A DNA stretch of 64,000 nt, taken from assembly GCF_020509005.1 (NCBI RefSeq), contig NC_063012.1, positions 434,001-498,000 on the forward strand, in the 5' to 3' direction. Positions 35,525 to 47,349 of the stretch are shown one piece after another (position 1 is the stretch's first letter; the number at the start of each line of letters is the position of its first letter). The position numbers and the translations under genes are program-made. Under the pieces are notes generated by a model. It did no database searches. It saw only the letters and a program-made list of their open reading frames with translations, and was not told the origin of the DNA. This stretch comes from Fulvia fulva. Lineage: Eukaryota; Ascomycota; Dothideomycetes; Mycosphaerellales; Mycosphaerellaceae.

Positions 35525-37935
35525 TCATATAGCAATCAGGTCCTCAAAGGATATCCAGTCCATGGACCCAAATTCAGCATCCCGGGAGCCAGGCCAGGCG
35601 CTTCACCAAACATAGCTGACGCCGAGCCTCGAGTGGGGACGCCGTCGGATAGTGTAATTGCGCCGTCGTTCTGTAAACTAAACTGCTCGATGCCCGAATC
35701 GAACGAGAGTCCAGCTTGAGCCAGAGCCCAATCGAACATCCTCAGCATCCATCGTAGACAGGGCCAAGTTTCCTGCGAGGCCCCGAGCAATGCAATGCTT
35801 GTGCGCACAGCTTCCTCGCACATAAGCTTGTCACTTCGCTTCAGATCAGGCTGGATCAACATTTCGACGCACAGCGTGATGAGCGTCGCAACCGCGGTTG
35901 AGCTAGAAATTCGGTCAGACAGCTGCATCAGACTAAGGCTACGTCGGGCTGACTTACAACGACATCGGCAGCAACTGGCCGACACAGTGTGTGACCGCCC
36001 GGCGCACTATCGCGTCGAGCTCGAATATTGCTCTGTGCAGTGCTTCGGTGGTGCTTTCGTAATCGCCGTCTCCGACGCTGTACAGCTTACGTAGGGCCCG
36101 GTAGACCATGCATTCAAGGCGGTAGCACCAGCACATTAGAACCAAGACCCAGAGTCCTTCATTCTTCCAGTCACGGACCGACTCGATTCGAAGTACGCGT
36201 GGTAAAGCGAGACGCCATTCGTAGATGGCTTCGATGATGCCTTCAGCACAAGCTTTGTCGATCTCCGATGTAGAGCACGAAAGAATACAGTTGTTTGCGG
36301 TCATGCCTAAAGATCGATTGTCAGCAGTCATACTTCGGTAATGTCAGTCAACCGATATGCACCTATTTTCGCCAGACTTGAGAGTTCAATGAAGAACTGC
36401 TTGTGATGCGGCTGAACGGCCGGCAACAGTCCAACAAGCTGCGCTGGGCAGCCTTCAATATCATCGGGCCAATCTTCCTCCGTGAGATCTAAAGTATCGC
36501 ACTCTTTTGGACAAGCTGGGCGACCATTATCGAGCCCAGAAATGCTCGTAACAACTTCTCGGATCTGCTATCATCAGTAGCTAGCAATGCACGTGCGATA
36601 TTTGGCAGGAACTGACATATATTGTCCACCATATTCGCTTGAGCAACATGTACAGTCGTGGATCGAGATCACCCGCAATACGCCTACGGGGAGGAACAAG
36701 GTCAATCAAGTCTCAATCGATGGCATGTACAGTATGCACTTACTTCTTATGCAGTCCCATTCTCGCGGCGATCCGAATGGAATTGCACATCCAGAACGAG
36801 TAGTCCTTATCGCTGAAGTAGGAAACCCACAGCGTGCCGAGCAGCAGTGACCCTTGAAGCAGCACAAGCTGGCTCTTCTCGCAGTTAAAGTCGTATAGTA
36901 GCGTAGCGCGGCGATAAAAGGTCTTTTGGGCGGTAGCATGATCCACGAAACCTGCGCGACTGATGAGATACTTACTCACGTACGGCGTCACATTGGCGAG
37001 TAAAGCTTGGATGAGGAAGGCAGAATGTTCCCCTCGACTGTACTGACTCAGAAAGTCCTTACGGTTTAGGACTGGGGCGTACGGATAGACGTAACGGAAG
37101 TAAACACTGAACAGCTCCTCGCTACGGCTCCATGTCAGCAGCAGCTCGCTCGTTCAGATCCTCAGTGGGAGACATACCAGACGCCCGCTGCTGGTAAACG
37201 GAAAGCACCTTTGGCGGACAGATAGGCGATGTCATGCTCATCAAGCCCGTGAAGCTCGACCTCCCGCCGTGTCTTCTGCGATTCACCTTTAGCTCCACGA
37301 GTGACCATAAACAGTCTGCTGGACTCGGGACGACCGAGAATCTCGCCCAGTATGCCGGTGGGGTTCAAATTGTTCTGATATTCGACGGCGCCCGCCCAGG
37401 TTCTCTCGGCAATGGCGCCACGAGCATTGGCGCCGTCAGGAGCAGTCATGTTCTGGCAGACTTGTGCCAGGATACTATCGTCGTCTTGCTCGGACAGTGG
37501 AGTCCCAATGAGGAAAGCGCTGTGATTAGTAGTGGGATGTGGCGGTACTGGTTGACTGTGATGTATGGTCGAAGTGTCTATTTGTGCCTGCAGGCCGAAC
37601 ATGGTACCGTCCATGCGTGCGGCAGGTTCATGATAGATCTCCGAGCCCGTTGGAGTGGTCCATTGGGCGCTGCTGCTGAGCATGTCGCGGTCCTGATCTC
37701 CCTCTGCAGTGACCAACGTTGAGGGAATTGATGGTTCCGCAGGCCCAGCATCGTCCAAGGCTACGTCGTCGAGGCGGACACGTTTGTGCCTGTTGATCTT
37801 GCGCTTTTGTCTGGGTGGCGCTGAACAGTCTGCCACTCGATTGGTGTCTTTGCATCTTGCGCAGGGTACGCCGGAGGCGGCGGCATTGCATTTGAGCTTT
37901 CGCTCTCTACAAGGCCAGCAGGCTTCGCCGGGCAT
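35525..37935 (-). CDS. Zn2Cys6 transcription factor with fungal-specific TF domain
   Basis: A binuclear zinc-cluster DNA-binding domain lies at residues 6-37 (CWPCRERKLKC...CARC...C; spacing C-x2-C-x6-C-x8-C-x2-C-x8-C), followed by a basic linker. Exon 1 is 37935-37178, exon 2 is 37121-36744; both junctions keep frame. Exon 2 has the fungal TF domain (YFRYVYPYAPVLNR, LLLGTLWVSYFS, NSIRIAARMGLHK). Further exons cover about 36530-35950 and 35930-35540. The frame ends at 35536, but a neighbouring frame ends in a more factor-like GSMDWISFEDLIAI at 35525-35570, so a frameshift or unseen intron near 35560-35590 is possible. It is the only regulator in the cluster, and its type fits the CGG/CCG palindromes in the promoters. 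Its own upstream region has only weak variants (CTCGGGCCAA at 38083-38092). Confidence 0.8.
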
Positions 37936-38177
37936 ATGTCAGGTTGCTTCCTCGGCCAGGCGAAGTATGGATGACAGCATGTTGTCGAATTTGATCATGG
38001 CTGTGGCTGTGATGTTTGCCGTCTGCGGAGTTGCCGGGGGAGGGGGATGGGGAGGCGGAGCGGGAGGGGGAGGGGGTTCTGCCTCGGGCCAATTGTTGCA
38101 GTAGTCTTGGCATTCGGAAAGCTCGGCAAGCACGAGCCAGGTGCCAGCGAGGCAGCTTCTATCTACCCGTGGACCTC

Positions 38178-40177
38178 TTACACCTTCACAATCTCCATCA
38201 AGAGATCTTTTGGCCACACAGCATCATCAACACCGTTCCCTCTTGTGCCCACATTGTACCTCAACTCCACGCTGCCTTCGGGAAAATACAAAGCCGGCTT
38301 TGCCACCTGCATCTCAATGTTCAGAGCCTTACTCACCCGCCTCTCGAAGAACTCGGGTCGAAGCAGCACATCCGCCGAGTGCTGCTTGATCATGCCAAGA
38401 TACGCCGGAACCGTCACGTTCATGCTTTGGTAATGTCTGAAGACTTTACGCCCATTCCGGGTCCAGACATCTTTTCAGACATCCTCAGGATACTCGCCAC
38501 AGGTATCGCGAAGCCAGCTGTTGTAATAGTTCAGGGCGATGTCGACCACATAAGAGCCTCCGCGCTCTCCTCGCTGGATGAGTGCGTGCAGAACTGCAGC
38601 GCAGCCTACAACGCCTGTACTATGGGCTTGTCAGGTTATGGGAAGATTGGACCATGTTACGATTGGAACTCACCAGTAATCGGAGTTTGGCCAGACTGGT
38701 GTGCATGGCTCTTCATTGCCCATCGCACGTCCAAAGCCCCAGGATATGCCGGTATTCTGGGCTTGATCAGTACAGCAACTGGAGATGGATGGTCTGCATG
38801 CCTACCGCGTCGCTGACCGGCTGCCATCCGCTTCTGTGCTTCCACGGACCCACCCAGCCCTGCAACGGGGCCAGCGCTAGAAAATACAGGTCAAGGGCTG
38901 CAGAGGCAACTTGCATAGGAGTTCTCGCGTGCGTATACAACGCCTCGAGGACGTGATCTGCACAATTCGAGCACATTCTCAACTCCGAAACCGTATTTCT
39001 CAAACCTGCCAGGGCGATAACCGTCCAACAACACATCAGCCTCAGCAATCAGCTCTCGCAACTTCATCCTGTCGCCTTCTTCTCGTAGATCCAAGAAAGC
39101 ATTCCACTTTCCCCAGTTGAGATCGGGATGGAGACCGGTGAAGTCTGGCAAATGTGGAGCCGCTACGCGCATTACACTTGCCCCCAGCTCTGCCAGGCCG
39201 CGGGCTATCGATGGGCCCGCAATGACACGTGTCAGATCCACAACCTTTAGGCCAGCCAGCGGTCTCGATAGTGAAGTTGCTCCAGTCGGCAGCCACCAGG
39301 AAGGTCCTTGAGTGGCGACGTCCCTGTGGTGAATGTCGTAGAGACCGGTCTTTGCATTGGCTTGACCGTGCTCGCTGTTGCGAAATTGCTCGGGCGTCCA
39401 GGCGATGGTACATGCTTGTTCTGCCTCTTCGTTGAGCAGAACTTCGAGGTCTTGTGCTGTTCTTTTAGAACAGACCTCTTCATAGGGCTGGTACGAAGCA
39501 GGTAGTGTCTGGATTTCTGGTCGATCTGGGGCCATTTCCAGCGCGGCGATGGTTGGACCGGGGTTCAAGCTGCCTATACGACCCAGTCAGCGATCCGCGT
39601 CGAGCGGACAAGATAGAGACAGTCTTGCCATGCAAATGGATGTACTGGTCATCGCTCGTCTTGTAGATGTTTGTCGCTGCACGACGATACAGCGAGTTGG
39701 CCATGTCATGAACGTCCTGTAATGGGAAGAGATGGGAGTACTTTGCACTCAGCTCTCTCACTGGGGTTGGCTCGACTGCGAATTCTGGGCCGGGTTCGAT
39801 CGAAAGTAGCAACGAGCTCATGAACAGTAATTGTGCGTGATCTCTGCGCGATGTCAGTCGACCCTTCCGGACGCGGTTCGTCCTCAACGTATGTACGTGT
39901 TGATCTTGATCGGCAATGGCTCGATGCCGTATCCCCTCACGAGCAAGACGTTGATCATCGCAGCTTCGAAGCCTTTGAGTGCGGCCATGCTCTCGGCAAG
40001 CCGCCAGTTGACTGCGATGGACGGCAAAGACGTGCCTTCATACGTGACTTTCGCTGCACATTGTGCGATGTCTGGCGGCAGATCCTTGTGAAGATCGTTG
40101 TTTAGGATTCCATCTTGGAGCAATCGCTTCGTTTCCTCTGGGATCGAGTAGTCGCCTAGAATGTTGTGCCGTGCCAT
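38178..40177 (-). pseudogene. CaiB/BaiF family CoA-transferase, in-frame stop at codon 479
   Basis: Type III CoA-transferases move CoA between carboxylic acids. Six exons (40177-39897, 39843-39629, 39573-38915, 38859-38806, 38756-38674, 38619-38178) join in frame to 577 residues. Key parts: GLKVVDLTRVIAGPSIARGLAELGASVMRV (CoA-binding region), LDLREEGDRMKLRELIAEADVLLDGYRPG, then GPWKHRSGWQPVSDA and GFGRAMGNEEPCTPVWPNSD. The joined N-terminus of MARHNIL at 40177 is preferred. A TGA at 38477-38475 (expected Trp in the EDV-KDVW segment) would drop about the last 99 residues, though the sequence beyond stays in frame and conserved. Introns 39574-39628 and 38860-38914 are GC-AG. The gene shares a 285-bp promoter with the P450 gene. 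Confidence 0.8.
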
Positions 40178-40321
40178 CTTTTCGTCACGCATTGGCTCTG
40201 GCTAGCCTGGAGAACAATGACCGCCACTTTGTGCGGTCTAGCTGTTCGATGCCACGTATCTTCGGTATTCCCATGCACTGCAGTCAGTAGATCATGATCG
40301 GTTGTGCTTACCACATAGGCA

Positions 40322-40332
40322 CTCGGCCCGAG
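40322..40332. promoter_or_regulatory. Cluster palindrome 3 (CTCGGCCCGAG), CoA-transferase/P450 promoter
   Basis: Perfect 11-bp palindrome near the middle of the 285-bp divergent region. Confidence 0.7.
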
Positions 40333-40462
40333 GGGCCACGATGGATGACTGCTTATTGTTGCTGCACCTCGGGTCCTGACCAGCAATATCGCACCAGATG
40401 TCCCTGGACAGAAGGTGAGGATAGTCGAGTCAACCACGCACTTCCTGACTTCGCCATCAGTC

Positions 40463-42475
40463 ATGGCGCTCTCACAGCTCACGCTGGAGATTCCTACACC
40501 GGCGATTACCGCTCTTCTTGCGGTGCTTGCAGCATATCTGCTATATCGCTTGCTCAGCATTGGCTCTCGGCCAAAGGATTGCCCACCAGGTCTAGGCTCC
40601 TCCAATTATTGCTTGGGCAGGTACTTACAATCGAGCAGGTCCACCCACTCTGCCTATCATCGGAAACCTACACCAAATTCCCAAAGCGAACATTCACCTC
40701 CAATATCAGAAATGGGCACAGCAATGTGAGAATCCATATCCTACAGACACTTTACGGTGCTGAATAAACGCTTGCTAGATGGTCCAATCTTTTCGCTGAA
40801 GCTGGGCCAGTCTACAACGATCGTTCTTGCCGATGGCCATGTCATTCGTGATCTCGTGGATCAACGCGGATCCAACTATGCCGACCGGCCTTTGTTGTGG
40901 GTGCGCGAGCTTTTCGATGATTCCAGAATCATCATGCGAGGGTAGGTAGTATCATATACCACTCCATACGTAAGGCTGACTACAAACACGGGTAGCTACG
41001 ACGACTTGTGGAGGACTGAGCGCAAGCTGTACCACTCTCAATTGAACATCACGGTAGCGAAGAAATATCTGCCATATCAAGCAAGTGACGATTGGTCCCT
41101 CTCCATCACTGACATGATGCCGACTATTTTCCTAGGAGCTAGAGACTCTGCAGATGCTCACCCAGATCGCCAAAGATCCGACAAACTTCGTTGACTATCT
41201 TGGTCGAATGACCGGGAGCATGGCAACGAGCATCGCCTACGGCTTTCGGCTACCCAGTGTTGATGATCCACTGACTCACGAGATGTTGGAGAACTCGCAC
41301 GGATTCTTCCAATGCGTGGCACAATCCAAGTTGTTGGACTGGTATCCGTCACTGAGACCACTAGCGGGCCTTCTTCCTCGAACAATGAACCCCTGGGCAT
41401 CACAGGCACTGAACGCATACGCCAAGGAGAAAGCAACGTTCGGGAAGGCCTACAAGATGGGTCTGAGCAGTGCACTACCGTGTGAGTCCTTTTCCCTGCA
41501 TAGCCCCTCCCGTGGCGCCTTTTCGGATTGCCAACTCATGAAAGATTTCTGACTGTGCGTAGGCTTTGCTCTCGATATCGAAGCTGCCAAGCCTGACATG
41601 AAGCTACTGACGGATCACGCCGCGACTTACATTGCGGGCATTGCCTTCGAAGGCGGAGCTGACACCACGAGATATACATTGCAAGGTCTTATCAAGGTGA
41701 GCCACCCTAATCAATCGTCCTTAGTCAAGTCAAAAACTCATATACACTTAGGCCATGGTCTTGTATCCGGAAGCGCAAAGAAAAGCTCAAGCTGAGCTTG
41801 ACAACGTCGTTGGAGCAGATGAGATCCCCTCGAGTCATCACCTGAAGGATCTCAAGTACATCAACCAGACGGCGAAGGAGGCTGTTCGATGGATGCCCAC
41901 CGCCATCAACGGGGCAACTCCACACGCCACTGTGAAGGAAGAACATTACCGAGACTACCGCATACCTGCTGGTGCCACCATTGTACTGGCTGTTTGGTCG
42001 GCCAATCATGATCCCAAAGAGTTTGACGACGTGCGAAGATTCTATCCCGAGAGGCAAAATCCAGACACATCCGTATACGAGTCCGCAAACTTGGCTTCTC
42101 CAAAGGAGCGAGGTCAATGGGGCTTTGGATCTGGCCGCAGAATCTGTCCTGGCATGCATATTGCGCACAACACACTCATGCTCAGCATTGCTCGTCTGCT
42201 GTGGGCATTTGAATTTGGAAAGGCAAAGGATGCTAACGGCAACATAATCGGGATCGATAGAGACGCAATGGTGGGTGGTCTGGCCGCGATGCCGGCGCCG
42301 TTCCAGTAGGTCTACACTTGAGCCTATGTGTAGCACGTGCTGACCTCTGTACAGATGCAGTATCACGCCAAGGAGTGCCGAGAGGGCAGCCTTGATCAGC
42401 AAAGAATGGGCCAAGTTGTCTGAAAGGAGCCTCGATGCCAAAGGCAACTATAAGCACAGTATGTTTGATGAATGA
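40463..42475 (+). CDS. Cytochrome P450 monooxygenase, intact, eight exons
   Basis: Heme-thiolate enzyme, presumably ER-anchored by an N-terminal hydrophobic helix ([15 protein letters not shown]). Exons 40463-40589, 40639-40725, 40779-40941, 40996-41080, 41136-41481, 41563-41696, 41752-42305 and 42355-42475 join in frame to 538 residues. Motifs: proline hinge [14 protein letters not shown]-helix AFEGGADTT, ExxR (EAVR), FYPERQNP, and the heme loop [14 protein letters not shown] with Cys446. The fourth intron (41081-41135) is GC-AG. The residues look like fungal O-methylsterigmatocystin-oxidoreductase-like P450s, but the substrate cannot be told. It ends 38 bp from the convergent ligase gene. 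Likely hydroxylates a cluster intermediate. Confidence 0.92.
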
Positions 42476-42513
42476 TGTATAATGGCGTAAAATTCGAAGA
42501 GGTAGCGAGCTTT

Positions 42514-44452
42514 CTACAGCTTTATCACTTTAGCCGGTCGGTCAGGCAGGCGTCTCTTCTGCGCTTTGCCGCTGGGTGTCTTTGGAATCTCATTGATAAA
42601 GTAAACCCCACCAGTAAGCCACTTATGTTTGGCAAACCTTTCCTTTATAAGATCGTGTACTGTGCTCTCTGTGATCGTCGGGTCTTTCTTCACAACAAAT
42701 GCCCGAGGGTACTCTCCGCCGTCGCTACAGAGCAGTCAGTATTCAGTGTAGAGTGCTAGCTTAAGGAAGAGAATCGAAATGCTCACATTTTGGCCGCAAG
42801 CACAGCTGCATCAGCGACTCCCTCGTGTGAAATAATCACTGCTTCCAGCTCGGCCGGAGATACCTGGAGGCCTTCGACTTTGATCAGTTCCTGGCGATAG
42901 ATGTCAGCAGAGGGTCACAGTTGGTGAATGGTCACACTAACCTTCAATCTGTCGACAATGAAAATCTTGCCATCAGCGTCAAAGTATGCAACATCGCCAG
43001 TCCTCAGCCACCGAATGCCATCTCGCATGACTACGGTCTGCTCCGTCGCTTGAGGATTGTTGTAGTAGCCTTTAATGACGTTACCACCGCTGACCCACAG
43101 CTCACCGACTTCGACGCCTGCGGGAACCTCATCAGCCCACGACATACCCTCCACGGGCACGACTTGACCGAGACAGTTCGGGTTGAGATATCCAATTGAG
43201 CGGAAGTCTTCAGGATCATCGGGCGAAAACCCACTCATCGAGTTTGTAGTCTCGGTCATACCCCAACCCTGACGCAAGACCAAGCCACGAGGTAGAAAGT
43301 TCTTTTCGATGAACCGGGCAGTTTCTCCGCCGAGTGGAGCGGAGCCAGTTAATGCGTACTCTATTGACTCCAGGTTGAACCGACCAGCAGGTTGTTTCGA
43401 CATCTGCACTAGAACAGTAGGCACGCCGGTCAAGAACGTGATGCGATAGAGATCAACGAACAGCAGTAGCAGACCAATCTCGTATCTTGACATGATGTAG
43501 ACTTTGGCTGCCATGAGAGGTGCATTTACACAGTAGTATATCTGGCCGTATGCATGGTACATTGGTAGCGGAGCTAGCCAGCGTTCTCCAGAACGCGCGA
43601 GTCTTTCTCGGCGAGCATGGGATGACGGTCGGTCCGCAGCCATTGTTCGATAGTGGACCAGTTGAGTTGAGTTGGCAACGACATTGGCATGAGTGATCTC
43701 AACGCCTTTAGGTGGCCCTGTGGTCCTATACAACAGTAAGTTTTCAGTCTTGGTCACGTTGTACCGATTGGATTCAGACAGCACATACCCGCTTGAGAAG
43801 TTTAGGATCACTGTCTTCGATGCCAGATACTTAGGATCGGTGGAAACGTTCCATTGAAACTTCATTCCCTCGGACTGAGAAGCCCAGAATGCAGTCCATG
43901 GCTTCACTGCCGTTGGACGGGAAATATGATCCGCATCTTCTGGATGACAGAAGATGAAGACTCGATCAGTTGGAATACCAGCTTTTGCCGCTGCTTGCAC
44001 AGCCTTGTCGACCAAATCCAAGCTAGTAATGACAACTTTGGAGTTTGAGGCTTTGAGCTGATTTTCTAGTTCTGTAGCACCGTCTTCAGCTTGAAAGACT
44101 CACATCTCGTTGACGGGTAGTGTTTTGTACCTGAAGAAGATGCAGTCGGAGAAACAGCCGTGAATACGCAATCTGCAGCGATCACACCCCATAGCAAGGG
44201 CGGGAAGATCAGGTTGTTGCCAGAAAAGAGCAAGACTTTGTCGTCGCTTTCAAGTCCCAACTTTCGCAGACCAAGACCAATGCGCTTCGCATACTCTTCG
44301 CCTTGAGCGAGGCTAAAGTGCCGATCAGGTCGGAAAGCATCAAAGTACTGAGGACGGCTTCGAGTCTCGATGTCGTTGTGTCGAAACACGAAGGTCAGAA
44401 GATCAACCTTTAGTATGTCAACATTATACCTTGAACGATGTATTTTGCCCAT
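42514..44452 (-). CDS. AMP-binding acyl-CoA ligase, 4-coumarate-CoA-ligase-like
   Basis: Adenylate-forming enzyme that activates a carboxylic acid with ATP and CoA. Five exons (44452-44131, 44071-43789, 43725-42942, 42890-42787, 42724-42514) join in frame to 567 residues. The phosphate loop SSGTTGPPKGVE is created by the second splice. Others: LPMYHAYGQ, GVPTVLVQMSK, YALTGSAPLG, QGWGMTETT, GELWVSGGNVIKGY, the RTGDVAYFDADGKIFIVDRLK block and the C-terminal IPKTPSGKAQKR with the catalytic Lys. The start MGKIHRSRYN at 44452 gives a usual family N-terminus; a longer upstream frame exists. It ends in IKL, which is not a good peroxisomal signal. It shares a 314-bp promoter with the AtuA-like gene, which has two palindromes. 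Confidence 0.92.
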
Positions 44453-44572
44453 TCTGTTTATGATCTGGAAGTAATCACTCGACCATCGATTGACCTGTCC
44501 CGGCAAGACTCTTCAGCATTGGAGGCCATCCTCGTGACACTGCATGTTGCGAGTGTCTGGTCGTGTAGTATG

Positions 44573-44582
44573 TCGGGCCGAG
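44573..44582. promoter_or_regulatory. Cluster palindrome 4 (TCGGGCCGAG) with adjacent TATA box
   Basis: Ten bases with core TCGGNCCGA, followed by ctatataagag (44583-44593), a TATA-like box that fits the AtuA-like gene. Confidence 0.65.
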
Positions 44583-44629
44583 CTATATAAGAGACACGAG
44601 TTCTCGTTTCACTTCGACCGTGCACCAGA

Positions 44630-44639
44630 CTCGGACCGA
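44630..44639. promoter_or_regulatory. Cluster palindrome 5 (CTCGGACCGA), second site in the same promoter
   Basis: Second core match in the ligase/AtuA-like promoter, about 48 bp from site 4. Confidence 0.6.
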
Positions 44640-44766
44640 TGCCGCTCTCTGCAAGGCTCAGAGCAAGTAGATGCTGTCGGAGGTGATGTGGAATTGGTGA
44701 GGCTCGTGGAGCATAACAGCTCTCAGGCTCTTTGATGAGAGCAGTACTTGGACGGCTTTGCCAATC

Positions 44767-47059
44767 ATGAGGCCAATCTTGATCGGCAACGTGTCGGGAT
44801 CCACGGGCGACCGCCTGGATGGTGAGAGTACAGCATGTACATCATCGCTGGCAAGAAGCTGATGCCGACTGTCCAGGCCTGAAGTCGATGCTGTCCGGCT
44901 CCACAAAGGTCGATGCAATCACTGGCGACTGGCTTTCCGAATACAACATCGGCACACGCGCTTTGCAAAAAGCCAGCAGCGGAGCAGCAAGTTACGAACC
45001 GGGCTTCCTGCATTCTTTACGGCTGGGCCTGTCCGAGTATAAGTCCTACCCGAAGCAGCTTAAATGTGTTGTGAACGCTGGCGGAGGCAATCCGAAGGAG
45101 CTTGCTTTACGAGTCCAGCAACTGCTCAGCGAGAACGACATCCAGCGGACCATTGCACACGTGAGCGGAGACGATATTCTGGAGCGTTTGGAGAGCGTGA
45201 ACATCCAGCCCTTGACCTCTGTTGGCGAGAGTTTTGCTTCGTTCCGAGAGGATAAAGGAAAGATCCTGTCTGCGAACGCATACATCGGGGCGACAGGAAT
45301 CCAGTTGGCTCTCGAACACGGGGCGGATATCGTGATCGCCGGACGCTGTACAGATGCTAGCCCTGCAAGTCAATATTCTTGAAGTCCATCTGTAAGATCA
45401 AGCTGACATGAGAGGACGATAGGTCGTTGGACTGTGCGCTTGGTGGCACGGTTGGAAGTCCGATGACCATGACCAGCTCGCTGGATCTTTACTCGCTGGG
45501 CATTTGATAGAATGCGGCTGTTACGTTGTAAGCCACGATCAGACTCCTTCGCCAACCAAGGTTTACTGAGCAACTCCAGTGTGGCGGGAGCTTCGCAGGA
45601 TTCCAAGCTATGGGACCCAAACACTTCGACTTATCATTCCCAATCGCCGAAATATCGTCCGACGGTTCCGCGATCATCCAGAAGCAACCAGGGCAGAACG
45701 GGATGTGAGTGTAGCACCTGCCACATCTTCTGCTGACACTCGTTGATCTTCTTCCTTAGGGTGACTGTGGATACTGTAAGGACTCAGTTCGTCTATGAGT
45801 TGCAAGGTACCACATACTTAAATCCGGACGTTGTCGGCGACTTCACCAATGTCCGCTTCGCACAATGTGGCAACGATAGAGTTCAAGTCAGTGGTGCAAA
45901 AGGTATGTGCTCCGGAGCATATCCAATGTATCGTCCTGATCACAACAGAAAAGGCCTGCCTGCACAAGCGACTCTCAAGCTTGCATTGACCGCCGAAGCT
46001 GGATACCAGGCCGAATTTTACATCTTCGTGTCTGGGCTACAGGCCAAGGAGAAAGTTGAGAGTTTCAAGCGCATGTCGCTGAAGATGGTCGATGCATCGG
46101 TGCTGAAAAAGCTTGAGTTCCAAGTGTGCGGTGCTGAGGTCTATGACCCGAATTCGCTCAATGCGTCTATGACAACACTCAGGTAAGTAATTAACAACAG
46201 CTCGAAGTGGTGCCGCTTGCTGACCAGATGCAAGAGTCTTCGCCCAGGCTGATGATGCGAAGTCGCTCACCCGAGGACGCTTTCTAGGGCCGTTACTCAG
46301 TAATCAGCTGCAAGGGTTTCCCGCCCTGACGCCGATACTTGATTATCGTACCGCCGATCCCAAGCCATTCGTTAAGCTGTTCACTGGCCTCGTACCGGCC
46401 ACGTCCATTGTAGAGACGTGCCACATGCTGGCGGAATCTTCCAAAGGCCACGAGCAAGTCTTCTCTGCGTCCAAGACTTCAAAAGTGGACAGGACGAATG
46501 CTGCGAGGAAGATCGTGAGGGCCTCCCCTACCTCGCTAGCCGTAGAAGCATACCAGCCCATAGCTGACTTTGGGCCAACGAAGAGAACAGCAGTGGGAGA
46601 TCTGCTCTACGGCCGCTCTGGCGACAAGGGCGCCAACGTCAACGTCGGGTTGTTCTTCCCTCTCGCGCAGGAAACGGAAGAAAAATGGCAATGGCTTCGG
46701 AGTTGGCTGTCAACTACGCGATTGATTGGTAATGCAGTAAGATCCGTCTGGTGGCGTGCGGCAATGCTGACCTGCAGTCCCAGAGCTCATGGGTGACGAC
46801 TACCACCCAGCGCTACGCATTGAGCGTTGCGAGTTCCCACTGATTCGAGCGGTGCACTTCGTCGTGTATGACTTTCTCGGCAGCGGAGTCAGCAGTACGA
46901 GCAGTGTCGATGCTCTTGGCAAGGTGTGTATTGATGTTCAAGCCGAACTACATCTGCTGGACTCTCTGTTGACACGCAAGTCAGGGCTTCGTCGAGTTCA
47001 TCAGAGCACGTGAGGTAGACGTGCCCGCGGCGTTTGTGCCATCGAAGAGTATGCTCTAG
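44767..47059 (+). CDS. AtuA-like protein (DUF1446 acyclic terpene utilisation family)
   Basis: AtuA-like proteins occur with acyclic isoprenoid breakdown in bacteria; fungal members are uncharacterised. Eight exons (44767-44821, 44877-45364, 45423-45527, 45580-45704, 45760-46182, 46235-46728, 46778-46923, 46985-47059) join in frame to 636 residues. N-terminal domain marks: ILIGNVSGSTGDRLDGL, VDAITGDWLSEYNI, CVVNAGGGNP, VIAGRCTDASP, then GLCAWWHGW and GPKHFDLSFPIAEISSDGS. The C-terminal AtuA-type domain has the RSGDKGANVNVGLFFP motif. Intron 2 (45365-45422) is GC-AG; the others are GT-AG. The protein ends SML. It is transcribed away from the ligase and is followed by the hydrolase 290 bp downstream. 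It is the strongest hint that the pathway handles an isoprenoid-like acyl-CoA. Confidence 0.88.
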
Positions 47060-47130
47060 CCCATTCGAGATGCGAGACGTAAAAGTGAGGTTGCGGTTGA
47101 GGCCGCTTGGGTGTGAAGTCCGGCTCCCGA

Positions 47131-47140
47131 CTCGGGCCGA
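47131..47140. promoter_or_regulatory. Cluster palindrome 6 (CTCGGGCCGA) upstream of the hydrolase gene
   Basis: Core match 210 bp before the hydrolase ATG, in the 290-bp gap after the AtuA-like gene. Confidence 0.65.
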
Positions 47141-47349
47141 AGAGAACATTCACTTCCCAGGCCGGCAGTCAGAGTCTCTGCCGAAAGCGATGCCTCATCA
47201 CCATCGCGGGGGCAATGCATGGCTTCCAAAAGCCCGGAGCTCCGAGATCACGAGGTAGCGGTAGAAGGACATGCGCATATACTGTACCCCGACAGCAGAG
47301 CGGTGGAAGACAGGCACAACGACTGCCAAGCATCGATCTCTAGCCCAAC

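Noticed and set aside
38475..38477. The CoA-transferase TGA as part of a 44-nt intron (gtctg...cag)
   Set aside because: The intron would shift the frame and remove a conserved stretch, so the stop appears real in this sequence.
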